A stretch of DNA of 37,536 bases from Planctomycetota bacterium (lineage in GTDB: Bacteria; Planctomycetota; SZUA-567), in contig JAITQC010000171.1 in NCBI GenBank assembly GCA_031289115.1, forward strand, positions 1 to 37,536, in the 5' to 3' direction. Shown piece by piece: positions 7,359 to 18,037 of the stretch. The notes beneath the pieces were generated by a model. It saw only the letters and a program-made list of their open reading frames with translations, had not been told where the DNA came from and made no database searches. The translations under genes and the position numbers were made by a program. The stretch's first letter is position 1, and the number at the start of each line of letters is the position of its first letter.

Positions 7359-8669
7359 ATGGAAAAGTACCGGACGCAGCGGGATGCGGCCAGACGAGGG
7401 GTGGTGACTCCGGAGATGGAGCTAGTAGCCAAGGACGAATCGCGCCCAGTGGCGGAAATCCTGGGTCTGGTTGCCAAGGGGGAAGTGGCTATCCCCTGTA
7501 ACCGCCACCACCAGAGTATCGCCCCGAAAGGCATCGGCCGTGCGCTACGCACTAAGATAAATGTCAACCTCGGCTCTTCGCGTGACTGCCAGAGCCATGA
7601 CAAAGAACTGGCGAAAGTGCGCTCGGCTGAGGCGATGGGCGCGGACGCCATCATGGACCTTAGCACTTTTGGCGACACCCAGGGCTTCCGGCGCCGCCTG
7701 GCGGCGGAATGCCGGGCGGTATTGGGGACGGTGCCCATTTACGACGCCCTGGTGCACCTGGATAAACCCCTGGCCGAAATTACCTCGGACGAGTGGCTGG
7801 CGGCCGCCAGAATGCATTGTGAGGACGGCATGGATTTCCTCACTATCCATGTCGGTCTCAACCGCGCCACCGCCGAACGCTTCAAGCGAACGCGGGACCG
7901 CATCACCAACATAGTCTCCCGGGGTGGATCGCTGATGTTTTCCTGGATGGAGATGACGGGGGAAGAGAATCCCTACTACGCCCGCTTTGATGAACTCCTG
8001 GACATTTGCCGTGAACACGACGTCACCCTAAGCCTTGGTGACGCCTGCCGCCCCGGTTGCATCCACGATGCCACCGACGCCTGCCAAGTGGAAGAGTTGA
8101 TTGTCCTTGGCGAACTCACCCGCCGCGCCTGGGAGCGGGACGTCCAGGTGATTATCGAGGGCCCAGGACACATGCCACTGGACCAAATCGAAGCCAACAT
8201 GCGCCTACAGCAACGCCTCTGCCATGGCGCGCCTTTTTATGTCCTAGGCCCCCTGGTTACTGACGTTGCCCCCGGTTACGACCACATCACTTCCGCCATC
8301 GGCGGAGCTTTGGCCGCCTGGCACGGCGCGGCTTTCCTTTGTTATGTAACCCCGGCTGAGCATCTGCGACTCCCTAGCCTAGACGATATGCGGGAGGGGA
8401 TAGTCGCCGCCAAGATCGCCGCCCACGCCGGTGACCTGGCCAAAGGTCTCCCGGGAGCTGGCGACTGGGACCAGGCCATGAGCCAGGCCCGGCAAGCTCT
8501 TGACTGGGAGGCGATGTTTAAATTGGCCCTGGAGCCGGAAAAACCCCGGCGTTACCGGTCCGAGTCACCCCCGGAAAAAGCCGACACCTGCAGTATGTGC
8601 GGGGATATGTGCGCTGTCAGGAATATGAACCGGATTCTGGGGGGGGAAGTGGTGACAGCCCGCCCCTAG
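7359..8669 (+). CDS. thiC: Phosphomethylpyrimidine synthase ThiC, or the 5-hydroxybenzimidazole synthase (BzaF-type) paralog
   Basis: [22 protein letters not shown]..., [80 protein letters not shown]-terminal CSMCGDMCA [4Fe-4S] motif. The start at 7194 is probably too far upstream. Confidence 0.85.
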   Translation: MEKYRTQRDAARRGVVTPEMELVAKDESRPVAEILGLVAKGEVAIPCNRHHQSIAPKGIGRALRTKINVNLGSSRDCQSHDKELAKVRSAEAMGADAIMDLSTFGDTQGFRRRLAAECRAVLGTVPIYDALVHLDKPLAEITSDEWLAAARMHCEDGMDFLTIHVGLNRATAERFKRTRDRITNIVSRGGSLMFSWMEMTGEENPYYARFDELLDICREHDVTLSLGDACRPGCIHDATDACQVEELIVLGELTRRAWERDVQVIIEGPGHMPLDQIEANMRLQQRLCHGAPFYVLGPLVTDVAPGYDHITSAIGGALAAWHGAAFLCYVTPAEHLRLPSLDDMREGIVAAKIAAHAGDLAKGLPGAGDWDQAMSQARQALDWEAMFKLALEPEKPRRYRSESPPEKADTCSMCGDMCAVRNMNRILGGEVVTARP

Positions 8670-8830
8670 GTAGAGGGTGCGGGCCAACCGAAAGAGAGTC
8701 GGGAGACGTCCCGTCCTTTGGCTGTGGCTTAGCCAGGATAGGATTAAACCGCCAAAACACCGCGCCAGAGTGGGGGGACGCCTGGGACCTGACTCTTCCC
8801 GCTTTCCCTTCCCGCCCAGCAAAAACCTCC

Positions 8831-11800
8831 TCAGGGCAGACTCACCTGCATGCGCTTGCTAGTCACTCCCCGCGCCTCCCGGCCTGACTCGAAGAGTGAG
8901 TAAACCACCGGAATCACCAGAAGAGTGATGAAGGTAGAACTTACAAGACCACCCACCACCGCCCGGGCCATGGGAGCCTGCGCTTCACCCCCGTCACCCC
9001 AGCCTAGGGCCAGAGGAACCAAACCAAGGACAGTGGTCAAGGCAGTCATGAGAATCGGCCTTAAACGCCGCCGGCCCGCCTCCTCCAGAGCATCCCTGAC
9101 TGTCATGCCGTCCCGGCGGCGTAGAAGGTTGGTGTAATCAACCAGGATAATGGCGTTGTTGACCACGATGCCGGCTAGCATTATGCAGCCTAGAAGAGAC
9201 TGCATGTTAATAGTGGTGTCAGTGACAAAGAGAATCACCAGTACCCCCACCGAGGCTAGCGGCACTGAGAAAATCACCACGAAGGGGTCGCGGATCGACT
9301 CGAACTGGCAGGCCATAACCATGTAGACCAGAACCAGAGCGAGGACAAAACCGAGAACCAAGTCTACCATCATATCCTGCTGGTCCTGGTAGTCGGTGCC
9401 AAACTCCAGGGAGAAACCACTGGGCAGGGGTATGACTTTCACCGCTTCTCGCAGCTCTTCCATGGCCGAGCCAAGGGCGCGGTTGGATAGCCCGGCCCTG
9501 ACACTCATGATGCGCTGCTGGTTTTTACGCTCAATAACGGTGGGACCGCTGGCGTCAGCCTCAGACATGACGTTACGTAGTGACACGGGTAAACCCTGGG
9601 AGTTAGTGACCGAAAGATTAAGGATATCGTCCAGACTCATCCGCTCCGAATCGCGCAAGCGTACCACTATCGGGTATTCCTTGCCCATGTCGCGGTACTG
9701 GGCGGCAGTCTTGCCAGCCAGGCAAACCTCCAGGAAGGAGGCAATGTCCTCTACCCAAAGCCCGAGGTCGGCCGCCTTGCGACGGTCGATATCCATCAGG
9801 GCCTCCGGCACCCCGCCGGCGCGGGAGATTCGGGAGTCTACCACCCCGGAAATTTCCCGCATAATTCCATGGACCTGGCGGGCGAGTTCGTTAGCGACAT
9901 CCATGTCGTAACCCCGCACCTCCACCGCCACCTGTTCCGCCCCTCCCCCCATCCCCCGGCCGAGGAAGCTGCTGCCCTCGCGCACCCGGATGGTCATGCC
10001 AGGAATTTGGGAAAAACGCTCGCGTAAGTCCGCCGCCACCGCCTCGGACGACCTGAGTCCAGCCTGGAGGCGCTCTTCCCGAGTCCCCAGGCGGATGTTC
10101 ATGTTGGCCTGGTGGGTCGCGACCCCCGAGAACCAGTTGCCGCCGATGGAAGTTATTAGGGTGATTACTTCAGGAACGTCACGGAGGACCACCCTCTCCA
10201 GCTCCTGCACCTTCTCCGTGGTCAAGTCGAGCCGTACTCCGGTGTCCATCTCGGCGTTAAGGACGATGTAACCCTCGTCAGTCTTGGGCATCATCTCGAT
10301 ATCGATTTTCCTGACCAGCGCCACGCTGCCAGCCAGTACCAAGAGGACCAGAAATATAGTGATGAGGCGGTGGTCAAGAGCCTGGCCGATAGCCGATTTG
10401 TAATTCTCTTCCAGGTAGTTAAACATCCGTTCGCCCAGGTTAAAGAACCAGTCGAGGACCCGCCCCCGTTTTACTCCTTGCTGCCACTTCATAATCCGGG
10501 CCGCCAGCATCGGCACCACCATGATGGCTGCCACCAGGGAACAGAGTAGGGAGAAGGACACCACAATCGCCAATTGCTTAAACATCACTCCCGCCATACC
10601 CTCCATGAAGGTCACCGGCAGGAACACCACCAGGGTGGTGATAGTGCTGGAAATAATGGCGTCCAGGACTTCGTTAGCGCCTTTGTCAGCCGCCTCTTCC
10701 GGAGGAAGACCCTCCTCGTCCCGGATGCGATAGATGTTTTCCAGGACCACAATGGAGTTGTCGACTAGCATCCCCACCCCAAGGGCGAGACCGCCCAGGG
10801 TCATTAGGTTCAGGGTAAGGCCCTCCCAGAAAAGAAGGGCGAAAGTGGCGATTATTGACACCGGGATGGAAACCGCAATCACCAGGGTGGAAAGAACATT
10901 ACGCAGAAAAATCAGGATGATGATAATAGCCAGGCCACCGCCTAGGGCGGTGGAAGTGGCGACGTTACGGATGGAGTTGTTGATATAGTCGGCGCTATTC
11001 ATGATGACTTTGAAGTTTAGCTGCGGGTAGTCATTCTTGACATTCTCCAGCTCTTCGATGATTTTCGCCGCCACATCCACCGTGTTAGATCCCGACTGCT
11101 TGGTGATCGCCAGACGCACCCCCTCCATCCCGTCGATCCGAGCCACCCGCCTAACCCGGGACATGCTGTCGCTTACATCCGCCACGTCCTTAATCATCAC
11201 CGGGGCCCCGTCCCGCAGCGCCACCACCGTTTCACCTATCTCGCCTATGGAGGAAAACTCACCCGGAGCGCGGATCGTCACCTCGTAGTTGCCATCGTCA
11301 ACATAGCCAGCCGGGCGGTTGATGTTGGCGCGCTGAATAACACTCAGCACCTGGTGGATGTTCAGGCCCATGGCCTTGATCCGGTAGGGATCAATATCAA
11401 CCGCAATCTCGCGGTCCCGGCCGCCAAAAACGTTGAGTGACGCTACCCCGGGTATGCTTTCGAAGCGGAATTTAATCTGGTCCTCAAGGATGCGTTTCAA
11501 CTCCACCTGGTCCATACTGGATGAGGCGCCCATGAAAACGATAGGCATGGCGGAGAGGTCGAACTTGAGAAGCACCGGGCGTTCGGCGTCGTCCGGGAGG
11601 CGTCCCATCACCCGATCCAGGCGGTCGCGGACGTCGGCGCTGGCGGCGTCCAGGTCTATTCCCCAGGAAAACTTGACGGTGACGTTACTGCTGCCCTCGG
11701 AAGAGTTGGAAGTTACCTCCTCCGCCCCCGGCACCGCCGCCATCGCTTCCTCAATGGGGCGGGTCACCAGCTCCTCAACCACCTCCGGATTGGCGTTCTC

Positions 11801-11953
11801 GTATTCAGTCATGATGCTGATCGTTGGATAGGTGATGTCGGGCATGAGGTCAATCGGGAGGCGGGTCAGGGACACCCCACCAAGTATCAGCACCATCAGG
11901 GTCACCATGGAGGTGAAAACAGGACGGCGTATGGAGAAACGGGGAATGTTCAT
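8831..11953 (-). CDS. RND (AcrB/HAE-type) efflux permease
   Basis: [71 protein letters not shown]...; [37 protein letters not shown]; 1040 aa. Confidence 0.95.
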   Translation of the reverse strand: MNIPRFSIRRPVFTSMVTLMVLILGGVSLTRLPIDLMPDITYPTISIMTEYENANPEVVEELVTRPIEEAMAAVPGAEEVTSNSSEGSSNVTVKFSWGIDLDAASADVRDRLDRVMGRLPDDAERPVLLKFDLSAMPIVFMGASSSMDQVELKRILEDQIKFRFESIPGVASLNVFGGRDREIAVDIDPYRIKAMGLNIHQVLSVIQRANINRPAGYVDDGNYEVTIRAPGEFSSIGEIGETVVALRDGAPVMIKDVADVSDSMSRVRRVARIDGMEGVRLAITKQSGSNTVDVAAKIIEELENVKNDYPQLNFKVIMNSADYINNSIRNVATSTALGGGLAIIIILIFLRNVLSTLVIAVSIPVSIIATFALLFWEGLTLNLMTLGGLALGVGMLVDNSIVVLENIYRIRDEEGLPPEEAADKGANEVLDAIISSTITTLVVFLPVTFMEGMAGVMFKQLAIVVSFSLLCSLVAAIMVVPMLAARIMKWQQGVKRGRVLDWFFNLGERMFNYLEENYKSAIGQALDHRLITIFLVLLVLAGSVALVRKIDIEMMPKTDEGYIVLNAEMDTGVRLDLTTEKVQELERVVLRDVPEVITLITSIGGNWFSGVATHQANMNIRLGTREERLQAGLRSSEAVAADLRERFSQIPGMTIRVREGSSFLGRGMGGGAEQVAVEVRGYDMDVANELARQVHGIMREISGVVDSRISRAGGVPEALMDIDRRKAADLGLWVEDIASFLEVCLAGKTAAQYRDMGKEYPIVVRLRDSERMSLDDILNLSVTNSQGLPVSLRNVMSEADASGPTVIERKNQQRIMSVRAGLSNRALGSAMEELREAVKVIPLPSGFSLEFGTDYQDQQDMMVDLVLGFVLALVLVYMVMACQFESIRDPFVVIFSVPLASVGVLVILFVTDTTINMQSLLGCIMLAGIVVNNAIILVDYTNLLRRRDGMTVRDALEEAGRRRLRPILMTALTTVLGLVPLALGWGDGGEAQAPMARAVVGGLVSSTFITLLVIPVVYSLFESGREARGVTSKRMQVSLP

Positions 11954-12094
11954 CGAGGTTTGATTTCCAATATCTTTGAGGTAAGGTCAACGACTAAACC
12001 ATGCCGGCCCTAGCCGCGGCTGGCATTCACAGGGGTGACACCACCAGTGGTAAAACCGGCGCGGAGCCGGCCAAAAAACCCGCCACCGGGTCGT

Positions 12095-13252
12095 TTAGGA
12101 CTCGAAAAACGTGACTTTGGACCCTTCCTTTAGGAGGTGCTGGCCCATAACCACAACCTCACTACCCAGAAGGTCACCCCCACCCACCAGCTCCACCCAG
12201 CCGCGATCAAGGATACCCTCGGTAATTGACTTGAAAACCACCTCGCCCAACTCGCGATCCACCACGAATACGCCGCGGTCGCCGTCTTCGCGGCGCACCA
12301 CCGCCTCCAAGGGAGCAGCCGGAATGGCGTCATGCCGGGAAAAAACCATCTCGGCCCGGATAAACATGCCGGGTTTAAGGGCGTGGTCCGGGTTGTCGAT
12401 CACAATGGTGATTTCGGCCTCGCGGGAGAGGTCTCCCAGTTCCTGGGCAATAGCCCCCACCCGACCGGTAAACTCGCGGCCAGGAAAAGCGTCGGTACTT
12501 AGGATTACCGGGAAGTCGGCGGCTATTTTCGTATACTCCTTCTCATTGACATTTATCACCGCCTTCACCGTGTCGATATTGATTATGGCGAGGATGGGGT
12601 CATTGGCGCCAGCAATCGCCCCGGGGTCAACATAGCGTTTGGCAACTATTCGCCAGTCGGAGCCGTCAGTCCAGTCCGCCACTAGACGCGTATGCTTCAG
12701 CCGCAGGCGCGCTGTCTCCAAGGTTGACTCAACTAGCTTGACTTGCGCCTCCGCCACCTCGCATTTGGCGGCCTGAGCCTGATGGGCGGCGGCGTAGCGG
12801 TCATACTCCTGTGCCGCGATAACTGTCTGCTCGTGCAGCCTTTTGGCCCGGTCAAAGTCCCGCTGGGTTATGTCCAGCTGCATTCTGGCGTCATTGGCGT
12901 TGGCGCGGGCGACGGCGAGATTGGCCTCGGCCTGTTCCACCGCCAGGGTGTATTCCTCATCGTCCAATACGGCCAGTACTTCGCCCCGCCGCACTACGTC
13001 CCCGGCGTCCACCCGGATCTCCCGCACCGACTCGGTGAGGCGGAAAGCGGCGTCAAAGCGCTCGCTCGCACGGATAGCGCCGGTAAAAATAGCCCGGTCG
13101 CTAAGGTCGCGTTCCTTTACCCTGGCGGTCTCCACCGCCACACTGGTGGCGGACTGTCCGCTGCGACCCGCCACCGGCGCCTTGTTTACATAAAGCCAGG
13201 CGACATAGGCCGCCCCCGCCACCAACACCAGAATCAACAGATACTTTGCCAT
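12095..13252 (-). CDS. RND efflux periplasmic adaptor subunit (HlyD/MFP family)
   Basis: N-terminal TM segment, then VREIRVDAGDVVRRGEVLAVLDDEEYTLAVEQAEANLAVARAN (lipoyl/hairpin) and ALKPGMFIRAEMVFSR; directly upstream of the RND permease. Confidence 0.9.
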   Translation of the reverse strand: MAKYLLILVLVAGAAYVAWLYVNKAPVAGRSGQSATSVAVETARVKERDLSDRAIFTGAIRASERFDAAFRLTESVREIRVDAGDVVRRGEVLAVLDDEEYTLAVEQAEANLAVARANANDARMQLDITQRDFDRAKRLHEQTVIAAQEYDRYAAAHQAQAAKCEVAEAQVKLVESTLETARLRLKHTRLVADWTDGSDWRIVAKRYVDPGAIAGANDPILAIINIDTVKAVINVNEKEYTKIAADFPVILSTDAFPGREFTGRVGAIAQELGDLSREAEITIVIDNPDHALKPGMFIRAEMVFSRHDAIPAAPLEAVVRREDGDRGVFVVDRELGEVVFKSITEGILDRGWVELVGGGDLLGSEVVVMGQHLLKEGSKVTFFES

Positions 13253-13447
13253 AAATTGACCCTATCGTGATTTGCCGCCGGCCAAGCAACCGGTCTTGAC
13301 ATAGATTTATCCACGCCTTACCATGACAACACCATCGTTTCCGCCAAATAAATGCGAAGCTCCACGATGGGCCAAATGCTCACATCCCCCAGTCAGGCGC
13401 CGGACAGAGGACCGCTCCATAGAGTAAGTGTTTGATCTGGAGGAAAA

Positions 13448-13874
13448 ATGTCAAAAGAATTTACCGATTTCCTACCAAAATTTTCCGGTATTAGTGGAAT
13501 TCGTATCCTTGTCTAGGTTGTTGATGGCGTAATGACCGACTGGATAATAAGTTACATAGACACCGGCCAGGCGGTTAATTTTTTTGACGCCCACGCCGGT
13601 CTGGCCCTAAAATATTGGAAAAAGGCTGGTCACCCGAGCGATATCACTAGCGCTCGCGCCATTCCGGGGTTAGAACAGTGAGCGCGGGAGCTAGGAATTG
13701 ACCGCCTGCTCCTCCGGACCGCTGACAAACTCCCCCGCCGCCAGCGCCATGCTCCTGGAGGCTGGGGTGGCCTTCCTAGAGACATTGGTGACAGGTAACG
13801 CTATACCCGACCTACCCCTTCTACGCCGGGCCGGTCTTGGGGTGGCGGTGGCTAGCTCCGGCCTGGAGTCTTAG
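13448..13874 (+). pseudogene. kdsC: Decayed kdsC (3-deoxy-D-manno-octulosonate 8-phosphate phosphatase, HAD family)
   Basis: Frame 1 from ATG 13448: MSKEFTDFLPKFSGISGIRILV*VVDGVMTDWIISYIDTGQAVNFFDAHAGLALKYWKKAGHPSDITSARAIPGLEQ*ARELGIDRLLLRTADKLP; then the +1 frame: AASAMLLEAGVAFLETLVTGNAIPDLPLLRRAGLGVAVASSGLES*. Compare the KdsC pattern LDVDGVLTDG...RDGLGIKLL..AGI..AIITGR.S..VE.RARELGI...KDK...GDD.PDLP.....GL.VAVA. TAG at 13514-13516, TGA at 13679-13681, a frameshift near 13730-13745. Confidence 0.8.
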
Positions 13875-13973
13875 CCGTCGCCCATTGCGCCACCCGGAAA
13901 AGAGGCGGCCGGGGAGCGGTCAGGTGGCACCGCCTTCCCGTTTTTACCTTGCGCTAAAGATCCCGAGGATTAC

Positions 13974-16900
13974 ATGAAGCCCAGCCATCTCCTTTTGACC
14001 TTCCTACTCCTCTCCCCCATCCTGCTTTCCGGCGAGGAGACGACCGCCCAGCCCTACGAAAAGATCCGCTACCCCACTTTCGTGGACGGGCGCCTAAATA
14101 CCCTTCTGGAGGCAGACAAGGCCGAGGCCTTCGAGGTGGCCGAGGGTACCCCGCGGGTAAACCTGCAAAACGTGATCATAACCCTTTACGACCAATCCGC
14201 CGCCGCTCTGGCTGCCACTCCCCAAGGTTCACCCCTGCCGGTGAAGATGACTATCACCAGCGACCATGGCTACTTCACTCGCCGCCCTCCCGAACCCGGC
14301 GCTCCCATAGAGGAGATAGCCAACCTTGAGGGTAACGTGGTGCTCCGGCGTTACCGGACTGGCAACTCCCCGCCACCCATCACCAGCGTCAACCGCCGCC
14401 GCCGCCTCCCCCCGGAACTGGAAACCGAGGTGCATTGCCAGCACGCCCAGTGGAACAACACCCTGCGCAAGATGAACGGCGACGGCGAAGTGGAGTTTAT
14501 CCAGGAAGACAGCCGGATAATTGGCACTGGTTTCCTCTACCTCGCCGACGACGAAGTGATGATGGAAAGTACCGGCGCGTCCGGGAACAGCATCCGGGAA
14601 TGGGGGGGGATAATCTTTATCGAGCACAACGCCCGGATGGAGATTGAGCGGGAAAACCTCGGCGGCGCTGGCGCCTACGGAAGGACCGTGATCACCTGCA
14701 AGGACACGGCCAGTTACAAGTTGCGGGAGAGGGAGGTGCAGTTCGAGCGGGAAGTGAAAATCAACCGACCTGGCCTAATGATTGAGTCTGACATCCTCCA
14801 GGTCCTGCTCCGCCGCGAGGACGACCTTGAGACCAAGGACTCTACTGGCCCCGCTCCAATCCCTGGCATGGTGCGTTCCATCATCGCCACCATTGGCAAA
14901 CGCCCGGGGTCAGTGGTCATAACTGGCTTTGAACTTACCAACTCCGGGGAGGGAGCGGTACAGTACGTGGCCCGGGGCGGTCGGGCCGATTTCGACTACG
15001 ACGCCAACAGCATCAACCTAACCGACAGCCGCCTGGAACGGGTGCCGGAGGTGGAATTTGGTAACGATCGCATTTCTGACCGCAACCTCGACTTCACTTT
15101 CGCCTCCACTAGCGAGGATGAAAGTAGCGCCACCCCTCTGGAAGAGCTTAACGCCAGTGGCGGTCAGGGCATGGTCACTATGCGTCCTCGGCCGCGGACA
15201 GTGGGCGGAGCCGCCATCGTCACCGAGGTGTCTTACAAGGGGAGCATGCGCTACCTGCGTCCAGAAAGCATGATCCGTTTCCGCGACTCCATCTTCCTCC
15301 AGCATGGCGACCTGCGTATACGTTCGGAATTCCTGGACATACGCCTGCAGGACGGCCTGACCTCGGGTTCGGCCCAGGTGCGTAACATCACGGCTGAGAC
15401 TGATGTGGAAATCCGCACTGGCAACCGCGAGGCTCAGTCGCACCGGGCTGAATATGAGTTTGACTCCGCCACTGGCCTAGACACCCTCCGGCTTTTCGGC
15501 CTCCCTAGCCGCACCCCTCCCCACCCCTGGATCCGTGACGACGAGGGGAACCAAATCACCGCTCCCACCATTGTGATGCACCGCCTCCAGGGCGGTGGCA
15601 ATCAAAAAGACAAACACCTCCTTACCGCCGCCGATGGCACCATTGTTTGCGATTTCATCACCAGTCCTGACAACCTTTCCGACCGGGGCAAAGTGATTTC
15701 GGTGAAATGCGAACGGGCGATGGAATACAACGAAGCCAAGCGGATGGCCTGGTTTGAGGAACAAGTGATGGCCACCTCCGATGCTCCGGAGGACAATTAC
15801 GTCCTGACCAGCGACCGCCTGGAAATATACCTGGTTGAGAAACCCGATCCCAACGATCCTAGCCGAGTCAGCATCCGCCCCCGCCGCATTGACGCCAACG
15901 GCAACGCCAGGCTTATGCAGGACACCCGCGTCTGTGAGGCTAACCAGATCATCCGCGATTTTCCCAGCGAGCAGCTTAATGAGGGCGACATCTACCTGGA
16001 GGGGAGTCCCGCCCGTAACGGCCGCCCGCCAGAGATGGCGATATACCGCGAGCAGGACGGAGACAACCTGGGGTCAATGTTTACCGCCCCCCGGATCAAA
16101 GCGGCGGCTATCGGCAACCTGATCCAGGCCAACGGTCCGGGCGAACTATCCATTCCTGACGAAATACCCGGTTTCCGTTCGGAAATCGATTTCGAGGGAG
16201 CGGCCCGCTACGAGTCCTACCACGACGGTTTAGTAAGCGAGGCCAAGTTCCGTACCGGCGTGGTGCTGCGTCAACCCTCGAAAAATCTGGTAATGAATTC
16301 CGAGGAGCTAGACGCCCGCTTTCTCCAGAAAGACACTTCCGCCACCACCGCTGGCACGGTGACCATTCCCCTGGAGCGTATCGGTAACATTCGCCGGGCC
16401 GAGGCAAGGGTCGGAGTCAAAATCGAACACGGACTTCCCCGCCAGGGACGCCGCATCGCCACCGGTGACCGCGGGGTGGTAGAGTTTACCGAAAGCGGCA
16501 ACGTCATAACTCTGGCGGTAGACCGCCGTCTGGGCGAACGCCGCTGGGTCATGGCCCGCGACCATGACGGAATGACCCTGTGGGCCCCGGAAATCGAGGT
16601 CCGGCAGGAGCAGGGAGTGACCCGCGCCGCCGGGCCGGGCGAACTACGGGTCCCCGGGGACAGCTCCTCGGAGGGGATGAACCGCATTCCTACCCGCGTC
16701 GCTTACGGCGAAAAAGGAACGCTTATTTACAACGAACTGGCTCTTAACATCCGCGCCACCGACAATGTGCGCATCCTCCAGCCGTCCCCTAACGGACGCT
16801 GGGAGACCCCAAGCCTGGACGGGCGTTGCGACCGCCTGGAAATCATCCTACTTGAACCTCCCGAACCGGGCATGGGTGGTACAGGGGACGCCCTGTCGCG

Positions 16901-17252
16901 CGTGCTACGAATGGACGCGACTGGTTCAGTGCTACTACGAGTCTACGCCGACCCGGTAGCGGGTCTACCCGAGACTGACTGGATGAACCGGCCGGGCACC
17001 ACCTTTTTCACCCGTGGCGACCAGGCGGTTTACGACGTGCCGGAGGGACGCATAACCATGTCCGCCCTCACCGGCCGGCAACCCCAACTTCTGCTTAACG
17101 TGGTAGAGGACGGTTTGTCACCCCGCCGGCAGCGCATGCGGGCTGACCGTTTCGTCCTCAACACCAATTCCATTCCCCGTCGCTGGTATTTCGAGGGGCA
17201 GCTGGAAAGTTCCACCCTACGCCCTGGAGAACCCTTCGGATTTATTGATTAA
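13974..17252 (+). CDS. Large LptC/OstA (LptA)-like LPS-transport periplasmic protein
   Basis: Signal peptide MKPSHLLLTFLLLSPILLSGEE; N-terminal LptC-like region (MTITSDHGYFTRR...IANLEGNVVLRRYR...EVHCQHAQWNNTLRKMNGDGEVEFIQEDSRIIGTGFLYLADDEVM); then recurrent OstA-like units (ITCKDTASYKLREREVQFEREVKINRPGLMIESDILQVLLR; VKCERAMEYNEAKRMAWFEEQVMA...YVLTSDRLEIYL). Preceded by the kdsC relic, the classical kdsC-lptC-lptA order. Confidence 0.7.
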   Translation: MKPSHLLLTFLLLSPILLSGEETTAQPYEKIRYPTFVDGRLNTLLEADKAEAFEVAEGTPRVNLQNVIITLYDQSAAALAATPQGSPLPVKMTITSDHGYFTRRPPEPGAPIEEIANLEGNVVLRRYRTGNSPPPITSVNRRRRLPPELETEVHCQHAQWNNTLRKMNGDGEVEFIQEDSRIIGTGFLYLADDEVMMESTGASGNSIREWGGIIFIEHNARMEIERENLGGAGAYGRTVITCKDTASYKLREREVQFEREVKINRPGLMIESDILQVLLRREDDLETKDSTGPAPIPGMVRSIIATIGKRPGSVVITGFELTNSGEGAVQYVARGGRADFDYDANSINLTDSRLERVPEVEFGNDRISDRNLDFTFASTSEDESSATPLEELNASGGQGMVTMRPRPRTVGGAAIVTEVSYKGSMRYLRPESMIRFRDSIFLQHGDLRIRSEFLDIRLQDGLTSGSAQVRNITAETDVEIRTGNREAQSHRAEYEFDSATGLDTLRLFGLPSRTPPHPWIRDDEGNQITAPTIVMHRLQGGGNQKDKHLLTAADGTIVCDFITSPDNLSDRGKVISVKCERAMEYNEAKRMAWFEEQVMATSDAPEDNYVLTSDRLEIYLVEKPDPNDPSRVSIRPRRIDANGNARLMQDTRVCEANQIIRDFPSEQLNEGDIYLEGSPARNGRPPEMAIYREQDGDNLGSMFTAPRIKAAAIGNLIQANGPGELSIPDEIPGFRSEIDFEGAARYESYHDGLVSEAKFRTGVVLRQPSKNLVMNSEELDARFLQKDTSATTAGTVTIPLERIGNIRRAEARVGVKIEHGLPRQGRRIATGDRGVVEFTESGNVITLAVDRRLGERRWVMARDHDGMTLWAPEIEVRQEQGVTRAAGPGELRVPGDSSSEGMNRIPTRVAYGEKGTLIYNELALNIRATDNVRILQPSPNGRWETPSLDGRCDRLEIILLEPPEPGMGGTGDALSRVLRMDATGSVLLRVYADPVAGLPETDWMNRPGTTFFTRGDQAVYDVPEGRITMSALTGRQPQLLLNVVEDGLSPRRQRMRADRFVLNTNSIPRRWYFEGQLESSTLRPGEPFGFID

Positions 17253-17293
17253 CCCATAGCTCCCGTCCGGCACGGGACAGAGGCTAGAGAGAG

Positions 17294-18037
17294 ATGGAAA
17301 AAACGACGGCGGCGGAAGAGGCCATGCAGAAAGTCAAGGACGGCGACTACGAGGGGGCGGTTGCCACCCTTTTCGCCGCCTGGTCGGCCGACCGCGCCAA
17401 TCTGGACCTCGCCATCGCCTACGCTTGCCTCTTAACCAGCATCGACCGCGAGAACGAGGCGGAAGAACTGTTTTCCGCCCTGGCCGAGGAGTCCCCGGCC
17501 GACAGCCGGATATGGAACAACTGGGGTTTCCTCCTCCTGCAACGCGGGGATGTCATGGGAGCTATCCCTCGTCTGGAAAAAGCTCTGGAACTCTCCCCGT
17601 CCGACTTTGAGGCTCTGGTGAACCTGGGTATCGCCCTGGACCGTAACGGCCGGACCGCCGAAGCCATTCGTCTCTACCGCCAGGCGGTGACGGTGAACCC
17701 GGAGTCCTCGGTAGTCTACAACAACCTGGGCACCGCCCTCTGGCGTTCGGGAGAGGCGGAAGAGGCTCTGGCCGCTTTTCGTAACGCCATCCTTTACGAC
17801 CCCCGTGACGCCAGCGCCAACAACAATCTCGGCATTATCAAGCTTTCCCAAGGGCATTACCGCGAAGCGGCGGAGTTTTTCCGCCTTGCCCTGGAAATCG
17901 AACCCTCCGGCAATGCCGCCCGCCACAACCTCAAGGCAGCCGAAGCGGCACTGAAAGAAGATAGTAACCGCGACAAAACACTAAAACCCGATGTTGGGAG
18001 GAAGAAAAAATGCCCCGAGCCACCCACCCTCTTTTAA
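17294..18037 (+). CDS. Tetratricopeptide repeat protein
   Basis: AIPRLEKALELSPSDFEALVNLGIALDRNGRTAEAIRLYRQAVTVNPESSVVYNNLGTALWRSGEAEEALAAFRNAILYDPRDASANNNLGIIKLSQGHYREAAEFFRLALEIEPS: tandem TPRs. Confidence 0.9.
   Translation: MEKTTAAEEAMQKVKDGDYEGAVATLFAAWSADRANLDLAIAYACLLTSIDRENEAEELFSALAEESPADSRIWNNWGFLLLQRGDVMGAIPRLEKALELSPSDFEALVNLGIALDRNGRTAEAIRLYRQAVTVNPESSVVYNNLGTALWRSGEAEEALAAFRNAILYDPRDASANNNLGIIKLSQGHYREAAEFFRLALEIEPSGNAARHNLKAAEAALKEDSNRDKTLKPDVGRKKKCPEPPTLF

Noticed and set aside
12111-12635. 174-aa plus-strand ORF (and 12743-13270)
   Set aside because: Antisense of the RND adaptor; Ser/Thr/Arg-rich composition with no domain.
13514-13681. Stop-codon recoding (TAG as Pyl, TGA as Sec) in kdsC
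   Set aside because: The same gene also has a frameshift and substituted catalytic residues, and TAG/TGA end ordinary genes in this window, so decay is simpler than recoding.
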